From: UBA9676 sp963730065 | GTDB taxonomy: Bacteria; Actinomycetota; Actinomycetes; Streptosporangiales; Streptosporangiaceae | NCBI GenBank assembly: GCA_963730065.1 | Contig: CAVSQL010000025.1 | Location: forward strand, 62,001 to 126,000 | Length of the DNA stretch: 64,000 bases | Direction: 5' to 3' | In this document: in pieces, positions 17,873 through 25,716 of the stretch | Layout of the letters: each line of letters opens with the position of its first letter | Numbering within the stretch: the stretch's first letter is position 1 | Position numbers and translations under genes: made by a program | The notes under the pieces: generated by a model | The model's database searches: none | What the model saw: only the letters and a program-made list of their open reading frames with translations | Told to the model about the DNA's origin: nothing

Positions 17873-18171
17873 GAGTTCTCCCAGGTTTGATCCTGCCCGT
17901 AACCGGGCCTGAGGCAGACCGGTGGCTCCGGGTTCGGCGGACGCCGACGCGCCTCCGGACCCGGTACTGATACGGAGCGATCCCCTGGCAGTGTGATACC
18001 TCGCGGGCTCGGCTTTTGCAATGGCGCAGTTCACCGAGCAGGGTTACCTTCTGTGCGATGTGGGTAGCTTAAAGTGATGGAAGGTAAAGTGCCTGGCGGG
18101 CAGATGAGTAGAACTAATTTTCGCCAATTACCAATTAGACCGCGGGGATAGGAGAACCTAAAATTGGCTGC
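17873..18171. promoter_or_regulatory. Divergent promoter region between the S8 and CHAT protease genes
   Basis: These 299 bases must contain promoters for both proteases. Two TGATAC hexamers lie at 17968-17973 and 17994-17999, and the same hexamer recurs before the sigma and Ig-repeat genes (22038 and 24681). ATACGGAG at 17970-17977 also recurs at 22014-22021. The CHAT-proximal 100 bases are AT-rich, and GCCAATT (18123-18129) can pair with AATTGGC (18162-18168) across the ribosome-binding site. Confidence 0.4.
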
Positions 18172-20823
18172 ATGGCAGGAGGGGCGCTCGCGGCCGAGTC
18201 CGGTCAGTCCGGTCAGCCCGATGCCGATGACCTGCTGCCGCTGGCCTTGTCCCGTCCTCATGACGCACTGGCCAGAGCACGCGAAATTCTGGCGGCGCGG
18301 CCTGGCCCCCGTGAGGCATCGGTAGCCCACCAAGCCGCTGGGATCGTCTTGCGCGAGTTTGGTGATGTCCACGCGGGTGCCCGTGAGTTGGGCAGTGCGC
18401 TGCGCCTGGCGCGCCGGATCGGCTCGGGGGAGCGCGAAGCTGATGTGCTGGCATCGCTCGGGATAGCCTTCGTTTACGCAGGCCGGACGGCGGACGGGCT
18501 CGCCGCGTTCGATCGCGCCGTCCAGCTGTCCAGCGGCGTGCAGACGGGACAGGTGCTGCACCGGCGCGGCCTTATGCTGTGGACCCTCGGCCGGTATGAC
18601 GCGGCTCTGGACGACTTCCGCCGTGCCATCAGCGTGCTGCAGCGCGCAGGCGATCTGATCTGGACGGCCCGTGCGCTGAGCGGCCGTGGGATGGTTCACC
18701 TGGCCGTCGGGTCGCCGGCCCGCGCGGATGCTGATTTCAGGGCCGCCGGGCGCCTGTTCGCCACAACCAGCCAGGAACTGGAATCCATCCACACGGTGGT
18801 CAATCGCGCATGGGCCGCGTTCCTGTCAGGCGACCTCCCGGCGGCGCTTTCCTTCCTCGATGAGGCCGCCTCCCGCTACCGGCCGCTGAACGTGCCGACA
18901 GCAGCCCTCAGCCTCAGCTCCGACCGATGCAACGTACTGCTGGCGGCCGGCCTGGTCAGCGACGCGCTGGTCGAGGCGGACGCCGCGGTACGCGACGTGG
19001 AGCAGGCTCACGGCCAGTCCGCCAGAAAGGCCGAACTGCTGCTGACAGCGGCCAACTGCGCGCTGGCCGCGGGGCAGCCGCAGGCGGCCCTGGACCGGGC
19101 CCAGGCTGCGTACCGCCTGTACCGGTCCCAGCAGAGTGCCTGGTGGCAGGCTCAGGCTGGGCTGGTCGTCGCCCAGGCGCGGTATGCGGCCGGCCCGGCG
19201 TCGGGCGCGCTGCTCCGCCGGTCGACCAGGACGGCGGCCCGGCTGGAGGCGCTCGGGTCCGGCGAGGCCACGCAGGCGCACCTGCTGGCCGGGCGGGTGG
19301 CGCTGGACCTCGGCCGCCGTGCCGAGGCCGACCGTCATCTCATGGCGGCCGCCCGGAGTCGGCGGCGCGGCCCACCGATGGCACGCGCCAACGGCTGGCT
19401 CAGCGAGGCGCTGCGGGCCGAGGCAGCGGGCCAGTCACGCCGCGTACTGGCCGCCTGCCGCCGCGGGCTGGACATCCTGGACGAGCACCGCCACACCCTC
19501 GGCGCATCGGAGCTGCGGGCGCAGGCCACAGCGCACGGCGCCGAACTGGCCGCCATCGCGCAGCGCCACGCCGCGCGGGCTGGCCGGCCCCGGCCCCTGC
19601 TGGCCTGGACCGAACGCTGGCGGGCCACCGCGATGACGGTGCCTGCGGTCAGGCCCTCCGCCGACGCTGAGCTCAACGCCGGTCTCGCCGCGCTGCGTGA
19701 TGTGACCAGCCGGCTGGCGAAGGCGCGGCCCCAGGGCGAGCCGACCACCGCGCTCCAGCGGGAACAGCGTCGGCTCGAGAGCGTGGTGCGAGCCCATGCG
19801 CTGCGGGCCCGCGGAACATCCGGGGGCGGCCCGGCGGGTGTGAGCGTCGCGGAACTGCTCGGCGAGCTTGGCCCGGCCGTTCTGATCGAGATCGCCGACG
19901 TCGACGGCACCCTGCACGTACTGGCCTGCGGGGCGGGGCGGGTACGGCACGTCATCGCGGGCCGCACCGAAGACGCCATCCGCGATGGCGACTTCGCCCG
20001 CTTCGCGCTGCGCCGCCTGGCCCGCGGGCGGCCGGGAGCCGACCCGGGCAGCGCGCTGGCCGTCCTGAAGGCGGCCGGGCCGCGGCTCCAGGCCACGCTC
20101 CTGGGCCCGGCCACCCGCCATCTGGGCGACGGGCCCGTAGTGATCGTCCCGCCCGGCAGGCTTTACGCGATCCCGTGGGCGCTGCTTCCCGAACTCAGCG
20201 GCCGGATGTTCAGCGTTGCCCCTTCCGCGGGCGCCTGGTTGCGTGCGCACTCCGCCCCGCCGCCGCGCCGGCGCCACGTCACGCTCGTCCGCGGGCCGGG
20301 CCTGGTCACCGACGGAGCCGAGGTTCCCCTGTTGGCACCCTTGTATGACGACGTCAAGGTCCTGGCCGGCGGGGAGGCCACAACAGAGCAGGTGCTGTCC
20401 GCACTCGACGGGGCCTGGCTGGCGCACATGGCAGCGCATGGAACCTTCCGCGCCGACAGTCCGCTGTTCTCCTCGTTGCGCATGAGTGACGGATTGCTGT
20501 CCGTCTACGACTTCGAGCAGCTGCGCCGGGCACCGTACCGGCTGGTTCTGGCCAGCTGTGACTCCGGTGTCCTGGCCCCGGTCGGCGCGGATGAATTGCT
20601 CGGGCTGGTCAGCAGCCTGATGCCGCTGGGCACGGCGGGGATCATCGCCAGCGTCGTCCAGCTGAACGACCACGCGGCCGTGCCCATGATGGTGGACCTG
20701 CACCGGCACCTGTCCGCGGGCCGGACCCTCGCCGAGTCGATGTGCAGCGTCCGGCGCGAGGTCACCGGCGATCCGGTCCAGCAGGCGACCGCGGCGTCCC
20801 TGCTGGCGCTGGGTGCGGGCTGA
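18172..20823 (+). CDS. TPR-CHAT protease (caspase-like)
   Basis: The protein has 883 residues. Residues ~25-470 consist of tandem tetratricopeptide-type helical repeats (for example TADGLAAFDRAVQLSSG and GRYDAALDDFRRAISVLQRAGD), the usual sensing part. Residues ~590-880 are a CHAT domain, a caspase-clan cysteine protease. The catalytic pair is His756 in AHMAAHGTF and Cys796 in LVLASCDSG, followed by the typical GLVSSLMPLGTAGIIASVV and DHAAVPMMVDLHRHL. There is no signal peptide, so it is cytosolic. The ATG at 18172 is 16 bases past AGGAGAA, a long spacing. CHAT proteases act in bacterial conflict and cell-death systems and in type III-E CRISPR, where a TPR-CHAT protein controls a sigma factor. 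The nearby sigma gene here makes a similar logic plausible but unproven. Confidence 0.92.
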   Translation: MAGGALAAESGQSGQPDADDLLPLALSRPHDALARAREILAARPGPREASVAHQAAGIVLREFGDVHAGARELGSALRLARRIGSGEREADVLASLGIAFVYAGRTADGLAAFDRAVQLSSGVQTGQVLHRRGLMLWTLGRYDAALDDFRRAISVLQRAGDLIWTARALSGRGMVHLAVGSPARADADFRAAGRLFATTSQELESIHTVVNRAWAAFLSGDLPAALSFLDEAASRYRPLNVPTAALSLSSDRCNVLLAAGLVSDALVEADAAVRDVEQAHGQSARKAELLLTAANCALAAGQPQAALDRAQAAYRLYRSQQSAWWQAQAGLVVAQARYAAGPASGALLRRSTRTAARLEALGSGEATQAHLLAGRVALDLGRRAEADRHLMAAARSRRRGPPMARANGWLSEALRAEAAGQSRRVLAACRRGLDILDEHRHTLGASELRAQATAHGAELAAIAQRHAARAGRPRPLLAWTERWRATAMTVPAVRPSADAELNAGLAALRDVTSRLAKARPQGEPTTALQREQRRLESVVRAHALRARGTSGGGPAGVSVAELLGELGPAVLIEIADVDGTLHVLACGAGRVRHVIAGRTEDAIRDGDFARFALRRLARGRPGADPGSALAVLKAAGPRLQATLLGPATRHLGDGPVVIVPPGRLYAIPWALLPELSGRMFSVAPSAGAWLRAHSAPPPRRRHVTLVRGPGLVTDGAEVPLLAPLYDDVKVLAGGEATTEQVLSALDGAWLAHMAAHGTFRADSPLFSSLRMSDGLLSVYDFEQLRRAPYRLVLASCDSGVLAPVGADELLGLVSSLMPLGTAGIIASVVQLNDHAAVPMMVDLHRHLSAGRTLAESMCSVRREVTGDPVQQATAASLLALGAG

Positions 20824-20830
20824 CGCCCGG

Positions 20831-21286
20831 TTACAAGGTGATCCACCGGGTGAGGACCTCGAGGCCGGCGGCGGTCCGGCAATGCAGGCAGAACGTTGTC
20901 GGCGGGATGGGGCGGATCGAGAAGCAGCCGGTCTCGTCGGTGGGGAACACCGTCTCCGCGCCGTTGCTGGGCTGGACCACGACCGTTGCGGCCTGGGCCG
21001 GGACCACCTGGCCGATCAGCGAGTCCGGGGTGACCTCGAGCTCGATGGTCAGGTGCGCGGAGCTGAAGGTGAGAGCGCGGATGGGCGCGGCCTCGGCCCG
21101 GACGCTCAGCACCTCGGCTGACTCGCGGGTCGAGTCGTAGGTGAGCTGCGCGAGCTCGGCGTCGATGTTGTGCCACGCGAAGGCGCTCTTGGCGGCCTCG
21201 ACGAATTCCGGGGGAACAGCCTGCCGGGCGCGCAGGGCCTCCCGCAGCGCCGCCAGGACCGTCTCGTCGTCCCAGCTGTCAGTCAC
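20831..21286 (-). CDS. Small protein coupled to the sigma factor; beta-sandwich-like C-terminus
   Basis: The protein has 151 residues from GTG 21284-21286, which overlaps the sigma stop codon (GTGACTGA) and has AAGGGG eight bases upstream. A second in-frame GTG at 21293-21295 is also possible. The N-terminal half is helical (VLAALREALRARQAVPPEFVEAAK) and includes AFAWHNIDAELAQLTYD. The C-terminal half looks like a small beta-sandwich similar to carboxypeptidase-regulatory-like domains (ETVFPTDETGCFSIRPIPPT) and contains CLHC. No membrane segment is seen. Its coupling to the sigma gene suggests an anti-sigma or sigma-cofactor role and a possible protease substrate, which is inference. It converges on the CHAT gene with only 7 bases between stops. 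Confidence 0.75.
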   Translation of the reverse strand: MTDSWDDETVLAALREALRARQAVPPEFVEAAKSAFAWHNIDAELAQLTYDSTRESAEVLSVRAEAAPIRALTFSSAHLTIELEVTPDSLIGQVVPAQAATVVVQPSNGAETVFPTDETGCFSIRPIPPTTFCLHCRTAAGLEVLTRWITL

Positions 21287-21896
21287 GATGCTCACCCCTT
21301 GGCTCCTGATCCTCGATGGCCCCGGCCTGGCTGCCGAGGACGGTGAGCAGATGCGGCGAACGCCGCAGCCGCTCCAGGCAGCGAGCCCGCGTCGGGCCGA
21401 TGCTGCCGACTGCCATGCCCAATCTCGCGCTGACCTCCGCGTAAGCGGGCGCCGGGTCGCTGATGAGCATCGACAGCAGCTCATGGCAAGCCGGCGGCAG
21501 CTCGGCGAACGCGGCCCGGAGCGCCGCATCGCGTTCCGCCTTGATGATCTCCTGCTCGATCGTCGAGTCGGTGGCGTCTGGTGGTATCTGGTCCTCGGGC
21601 GGCAGGCCCGCGTGGTCATGCCGCCGTGCTGCCCGCAGAACGCGCAGGCATTCACGCTTGGTCGTCGTGGCCAGCCAGCCAGGCAGTGCCGCTGGCTGGC
21701 GGAGGTTCCCGATCTGTTCCACCAGCAGCAGCCAGACACTCTGGCCGACGTCGTCGATGTCCGGGCGGCTCAGCTGGTAGCGGCCGCAGATGGACCACAC
21801 CAGCGGGGCATACCGCTCGATGAGCTCATCCCACGCCTCCTGGTCGCCGTCGCCTACCCGGGCGACCAAGGCAATGACCGACGGGTCGTCGCGCAT
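21279..21896 (-). CDS. Sigma-70-family RNA polymerase sigma factor (ECF-like)
   Basis: The protein has 205 residues from ATG 21894-21896, preceded by GGAAAGGA. Region 2 is WDELIERYAPLVWSICGRYQLSRPDIDDVGQSVWLLLVEQ, split here by helices as in ECF factors, followed by LPGWLATTTKRECLRVLR. Region 4 is LPPACHELLSMLISDPAPAYAEVSARLGMAVGSIGPTRARCLERLR, the -35-binding HTH. No region 1 or 3 is present. Its stop overlaps the following small gene, so the two are co-translated. The shared motif GTATCA (on the coding strand) lies upstream of this gene and of the S8 and Ig-repeat genes, hinting at a common regulator. Target promoters are unknown. Confidence 0.9.
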   Translation of the reverse strand: MRDDPSVIALVARVGDGDQEAWDELIERYAPLVWSICGRYQLSRPDIDDVGQSVWLLLVEQIGNLRQPAALPGWLATTTKRECLRVLRAARRHDHAGLPPEDQIPPDATDSTIEQEIIKAERDAALRAAFAELPPACHELLSMLISDPAPAYAEVSARLGMAVGSIGPTRARCLERLRRSPHLLTVLGSQAGAIEDQEPRGEHRD

Positions 21897-22141
21897 GGCG
21901 TGTCCTTTCCAAGGCCCGGCGGGCCCGGCCTGGCCGCACCGGTCACGCTGTCTGCCTGCCATCTTGCTGGTTATTCCCTCATTCCCGGTATCCCGCGCTG
22001 CCGCAACCCATCAATACGGAGTGAGCTCGCCGCCGTCTGATACACCCTGGTCTGCGGCGGCGCATGACCTGGTCAGCGGCGGCGCACGACGAGGACGGCG
22101 GAATCGACCGCGGGTGGCGGCCGGAAGGCGCGGCCACCAGC

Positions 22142-22825
22142 TCAATCGCGTCCGAGAAACGGCGGCTGCGCGGCCCGCGGCCCGACGGCGAAGTTGTTGT
22201 CGGCGAGTCCTGGCGTGTGGCCGGCCGGGTAGTCGTGGGCAGGGAGAAGCCGGATCCCCTCGTGAAGCGGGATCATGCCGGGCACGTCGACGTGTGCCTG
22301 CCTGGTGATGGCGTTGATGTCCTGGATGGCAAGCGCACCGGTGGCCTCGCAGCGCCCGGAGTGCAGCGCCACGAGCCTGCCCGCCTTGACCTCTGCTAGC
22401 AGGGCGCTGATCTCGAAAACGAGCGAGAGCCCGAAGCGGACGGTGGCCACGCGATGGCCGTCGACCAGCAGGCTGACGTAGGGCTCCTGACCGGCGGTGA
22501 CGCGGTGGCTGGCCAGGTCGACCAGGTCGGTGCTGCCTCGCACGGCGAGGGTGCGCCGGGCCGCGGCGGTGAGGTCGGCGTGCTTCCGCCATCCGTCCGC
22601 GACCACGTCGGCCAGGTTGACGTTCAGCAGCTCGGCGGCGGCCGAGCCGACCCGGCCGATCGCGGCCTCGCGGGTCAGCGGCGGGAGGCGGTCCAGGGCG
22701 CCGCGCAGGTCCCCGCCGATGTCCGCCGACCGCAGCAGCTGGGCTATGGCGGCGGGCTTGTCCTCATCCGGCCCGAACAGCAGCGCCGTGGCGGTGCGCG
22801 GGGGAGCCGATACGGAATGGGTCAT
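22142..22825 (-). CDS. Unrecognised 227-residue protein in the CHAT/sigma cluster
   Basis: The ATG at 22823-22825 overlaps the stop of the upstream Ig-repeat gene (ATGA), so the two are coupled. The N-terminal half is helical (LFGPDEDKPAAIAQLLRSAD, then LPPLTREAAIGRVG and VADGWRKHADLTAAARR). The centre looks beta-rich (EPYVSLLVDGHRVATVRFGL, then LLAEVKAGRLVALHSGRC). No signal peptide or membrane segment is present, so it is probably cytosolic, although its partner is membrane-bound. I recognise no named domain. It lies 245 bases upstream of the sigma gene on the same strand and may be an adaptor between the membrane protein and the sigma factor, which is speculation. Confidence 0.7.
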   Translation of the reverse strand: MTHSVSAPPRTATALLFGPDEDKPAAIAQLLRSADIGGDLRGALDRLPPLTREAAIGRVGSAAAELLNVNLADVVADGWRKHADLTAAARRTLAVRGSTDLVDLASHRVTAGQEPYVSLLVDGHRVATVRFGLSLVFEISALLAEVKAGRLVALHSGRCEATGALAIQDINAITRQAHVDVPGMIPLHEGIRLLPAHDYPAGHTPGLADNNFAVGPRAAQPPFLGRD

Positions 22826-24622
22826 GGTCGCGTCTCCTCGGTGGTCGTGACAGCGGCGTCGGGGTGCGGCTCGATGCTCACCGCGTGCGTCGCGCCCGTC
22901 CCGCTGTGCTGGACGCTGACCGTGCCTGGCGGGCCGGCCTGCGACACAGCCTCCACGCTTGGCGCGGGCCCGGGCCGCGCGCGGTGACGGACGTACCGGA
23001 CAGCGCACACGGCGGCGACGCACCCGGCGGCCAGCAGGACGAGCAGCAGCTGCAGCGGGATGTGAAATGGCGACGGGCCCGCCACCGTCACCGATGGGGA
23101 GGTGGCCAGGGCGGTCAGTACGTTGGCGCTGCCGGGCCGTTCGGAGGCGGCGAAAACAGAGGGACCGGCGGCCCGGGGGGCCGCTGTGGCCCGGTAGGTG
23201 ATGGCCAGGGCCTGCCCGGGGCCGAGCGCGAGGCCGGTGACGGTGATCTGCCTGCCGGATATGGACAGTGCGCCAGGCCTGGAGGTGGTGTAGCCAGCCT
23301 CGCCGGGGGCCGTGGAGGGCGGCGTCCAGCCCGGCGGCACCATCAGCGTGACCTCACCGGGGGACGCCAGGCCACTGGCGGGCGGCTGATAGGTGAAGGT
23401 CAGCGTGCCAGGACGCGAGGCCGCTACGGTCGTGGGCGCGACGGTCATGGCTCCCGTGGGCGCACCCGTGGTCTGCCCCGCGCCGGTGGGCTGCACCGTC
23501 ACCGGCCCGCCCGGCCCGCCGGTGGCGGTCGGCGCCGAGCCGGTGCTGGCCGGCGGGCTTGTGCCGCCGGTGGATACCGGCGGCTCGACCGTCACCTGCG
23601 GCGGGGAGAGCAGCGGCACCGCCGTCCCGGCGCTGGCGGTCTGCTCGGAGGTGGCGAACGTGGAGGTCGTCGCGGAGCCGGGCGCCGTCGCGTTGCTGTA
23701 GGTGATGGTGAGCGCCTGCCCGGCGGCGAGGGTGACGCCGGTGACGGTTATCGCCGAGCCGGACACCGCAGGTGCCAGCGCGCCAGGGCCGGTGGTGACG
23801 TAGCCCGCTGCGCCCGGCGTAGCCGAGGGGAGCGTCCAGCCCGGGGGCACGGTCAGCGAGACGGCGCCACCCACTAGCTCGCACCCGCTGGCTGGCGCAA
23901 AGGTGAAACCGAGCGTGCCGGTGCTGGCGGCGGTCACAGTGCTGGGCGACACCGTCTCCGTGCCCGTGCCATCGGTGCACGTCACCGTCACCACGGGGGA
24001 CGGGATGACAGGGTTGAGCGGTCCTCCGGTGGTGGGCTTCTCGGCGGTGCTGAAGGTGGCCGGGCCCGGCGGCCGGGACTGTCGCGTCGCTGTAGGTGAT
24101 GGTGAGCGACTGCCCTAGCGGGAGGAAGATGCGATTGATCGTGACCACCTGGCCGTCGAAGGTCACCGGGGCGTGATCCGCGTTGCAGTCTCCGGCCGGG
24201 GGAACGCAAGCCACCGTGATGGCGCCCTCGCCAGTTGATGAGGGAGCCGTCCAGCCGGGGGGCACCGTAAGCGCGATATAGCCCGGATCAAGACCCTGAT
24301 CGGTCGCCTTGTAAGTGAACTTAAGGGCTATGCCAACGGCGGCCGTGGGCACCGTGGTGGGAGAGACCTCCATGGTGCCCGTGCCGGGGCCCTGGGGGGC
24401 GGCCGCGGCGCGCGACAGGAACGAAGCGGCAACCACCGGGGCATGATGCATGGCTGGCGGAGCCCCGCCCGTGCCGGCCGCCAGCGGGCCGGCCCAGCCA
24501 GCCACAAACGCGGCAAAGCAGATCCCGGGAAACACCCGCGACCAGTGCCAGTGACGGGCAGGACCGCAGGATCGTTCCGTTTCTGAGCTCGGCCTCGGCG
24601 CGGGAGCCTTCATTGGCCACAT
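22822..24622 (-). CDS. Membrane-anchored protein with three Ig-like repeats; frame broken once near 24068
   Basis: Start is ATG 24620-24622 with AGGGGCG upstream. An N-terminal hydrophobic stretch (FPGICFAAFVAGWAGPLAAG) is a signal peptide or anchor. Three homologous ~100-residue beta-rich repeats follow, each with a TVxPxTV start, xxLTVPPGWTxPS and QxLTITYSxAT. A C-terminal membrane helix (FHIPLQLLLVLLAAGCVAAVCAV) and a ~60-residue cytoplasmic tail complete a type I topology. Between repeats 1 and 2, around 24062-24075 (GGGCCCGG), the frame shifts by one base: the first part runs from 24622 to about 24070 and the rest continues in another frame to the stop at 22822. Removing one base restores ATFSTAEKP. 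Sequencing error, phase variation or recent decay are all possible. It is coupled to the 227-residue gene. Confidence 0.75.
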
Positions 24623-25135
24623 TTCAAACGCCCCTGCTAGTGCAAATCCTCTTAACTTGCAGAGCAGGAGCCCGGCACGCTGATACCGCCGATTCCCGCG
24701 CGGGCCGGATTCTGGGCGATCGTCAGCCGGGTGGTGTGGCCGGGGGGTAAACGGTGCGGAAAAATGTCGGATGGGGTGGCTGATGTTGATGTTGTGCACG
24801 AAAGTGGTGGGCTTTGCCGGCGCCCGCCCTTCTTTTCATCCGGTTGGGCCAGTCTGTGCCTGGCGGCGAGGATGGGCGGCACGGGGGTTGCTGGTGGGGC
24901 TGGCTGGCTGCCTGGTCCCGCGTGCTGCTGGGCACGCTGAATGTCATGCGGGGCCGGCTCGGCCAGGCCCGGCAACCGCCAGCCGCCTTCCGTGGGCCGC
25001 CGGCCGCGCCGCCGCAGACGGCACGTGCGATCGGTGGGCCGTTATGTAACGCTGTTCGGGCGGGCGAACAGGACGACCCCGGGCCAAGCCCACTCAAAAG
25101 TGGCCAACCGTCGGGAAAGATCACAACAGCATGCC
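24623..25135. other. Intergenic region between the Ig-repeat and macrodomain genes
   Basis: This 513-base stretch separates divergent genes. It contains TGATAC at 24681-24686, shared with other promoters of the cluster, and an 18-bp palindrome at 25053-25070. Several frames are open but none has a ribosome-binding site with family-like sequence, so I call no gene. Confidence 0.5.
25053..25070 (+). promoter_or_regulatory. Palindrome TGTTCG-N6-CGAACA upstream of the macrodomain gene
   Basis: A perfect 6+6 bp inverted repeat with a 6-base spacer lies 66 bases before the macrodomain start. It is the size of a dimeric repressor site. It does not match the actinobacterial LexA box GAAC-N4-GTTC. 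Confidence 0.4.
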
Positions 25136-25657
25136 ATGAGAATCATCCTGGAAATCGGCGACATCACCGCGCAGCCGGCCGATGCGGTCGTGAACGCGGC
25201 CAACTCGTCCCTGCTCGGCGGCGGCGGGGTGGACGGCGCTATCCACCGCCGCGGTGGCCCGGCGATCCTCGCGGCCTGCCGCGAGCTGCGGGCATCGCGC
25301 TACCCGGACGGCCTGCCAGCGGGCCAGGCGGTCGCGACCACGGCGGGCGATCTTCCGGCCCGCTGGGTGATCCACACGGTGGGCCCGGTCTACTCCGCCG
25401 CCGAGGACCGCTCGGCGGTGCTGGCGTCCTGCTATGCCATGTCGCTGCGGGTGGCGGACGAGCTGGGGGCCGCGACGGTGGCCTTCCCGGCGGTCTCGGC
25501 GGGAATCTTCGGGTGGCCGCACGAGGACGCCGCGCGGGTCGCGCTGACCACGGTGAGCCAGGCGCCGGGCCGGGTCGAGGAGGCCAGGTTCGTCCTGTTC
25601 ACACCGGACATGCACGCGGTCTTCGGCCGGGTGCTCACCGGCCTGAAGCTGGGCTGA
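25136..25657 (+). CDS. Macrodomain protein (O-acetyl-ADP-ribose deacetylase-like)
   Basis: The protein has 173 residues from ATG 25136. It is a single MacroD-type macrodomain with the ligand-binding motifs GDITAQPADAVVNAANSSL, GGGGVDGAIHRRGG, AVATTAGDLPARWVIHTVGP and FPAVSAGIFGWP. Such enzymes hydrolyse O-acetyl-ADP-ribose or remove mono-ADP-ribose from proteins. The catalytic Asn/Asp pair of the GGGGVDGAIH loop is present. It lies 59 bases upstream of the aminotransferase gene on the same strand, so they may be co-transcribed. It borders the CHAT cluster and could be a stress or conflict accessory, though macrodomains are also common housekeeping genes. Confidence 0.92.
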   Translation: MRIILEIGDITAQPADAVVNAANSSLLGGGGVDGAIHRRGGPAILAACRELRASRYPDGLPAGQAVATTAGDLPARWVIHTVGPVYSAAEDRSAVLASCYAMSLRVADELGAATVAFPAVSAGIFGWPHEDAARVALTTVSQAPGRVEEARFVLFTPDMHAVFGRVLTGLKLG

Positions 25658-25716
25658 CCGCCGCCCGCCGCCGGGGTGGCAGACTGGGACAAGCACGATT
25701 CTGCCTGGGAGGACAG

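Noticed and set aside
25053..25070. LexA (SOS) box
   Set aside because: The palindrome has GTTCG-N6-CGAAC orientation, the reverse of the actinobacterial GAAC-N4-GTTC site.
24814..25716. Long N-terminal extension of the aminotransferase frame
   Set aside because: The upstream part overlaps the macrodomain gene in another frame. A GTG at 25717 with GGGAGGA gives a normal family length.
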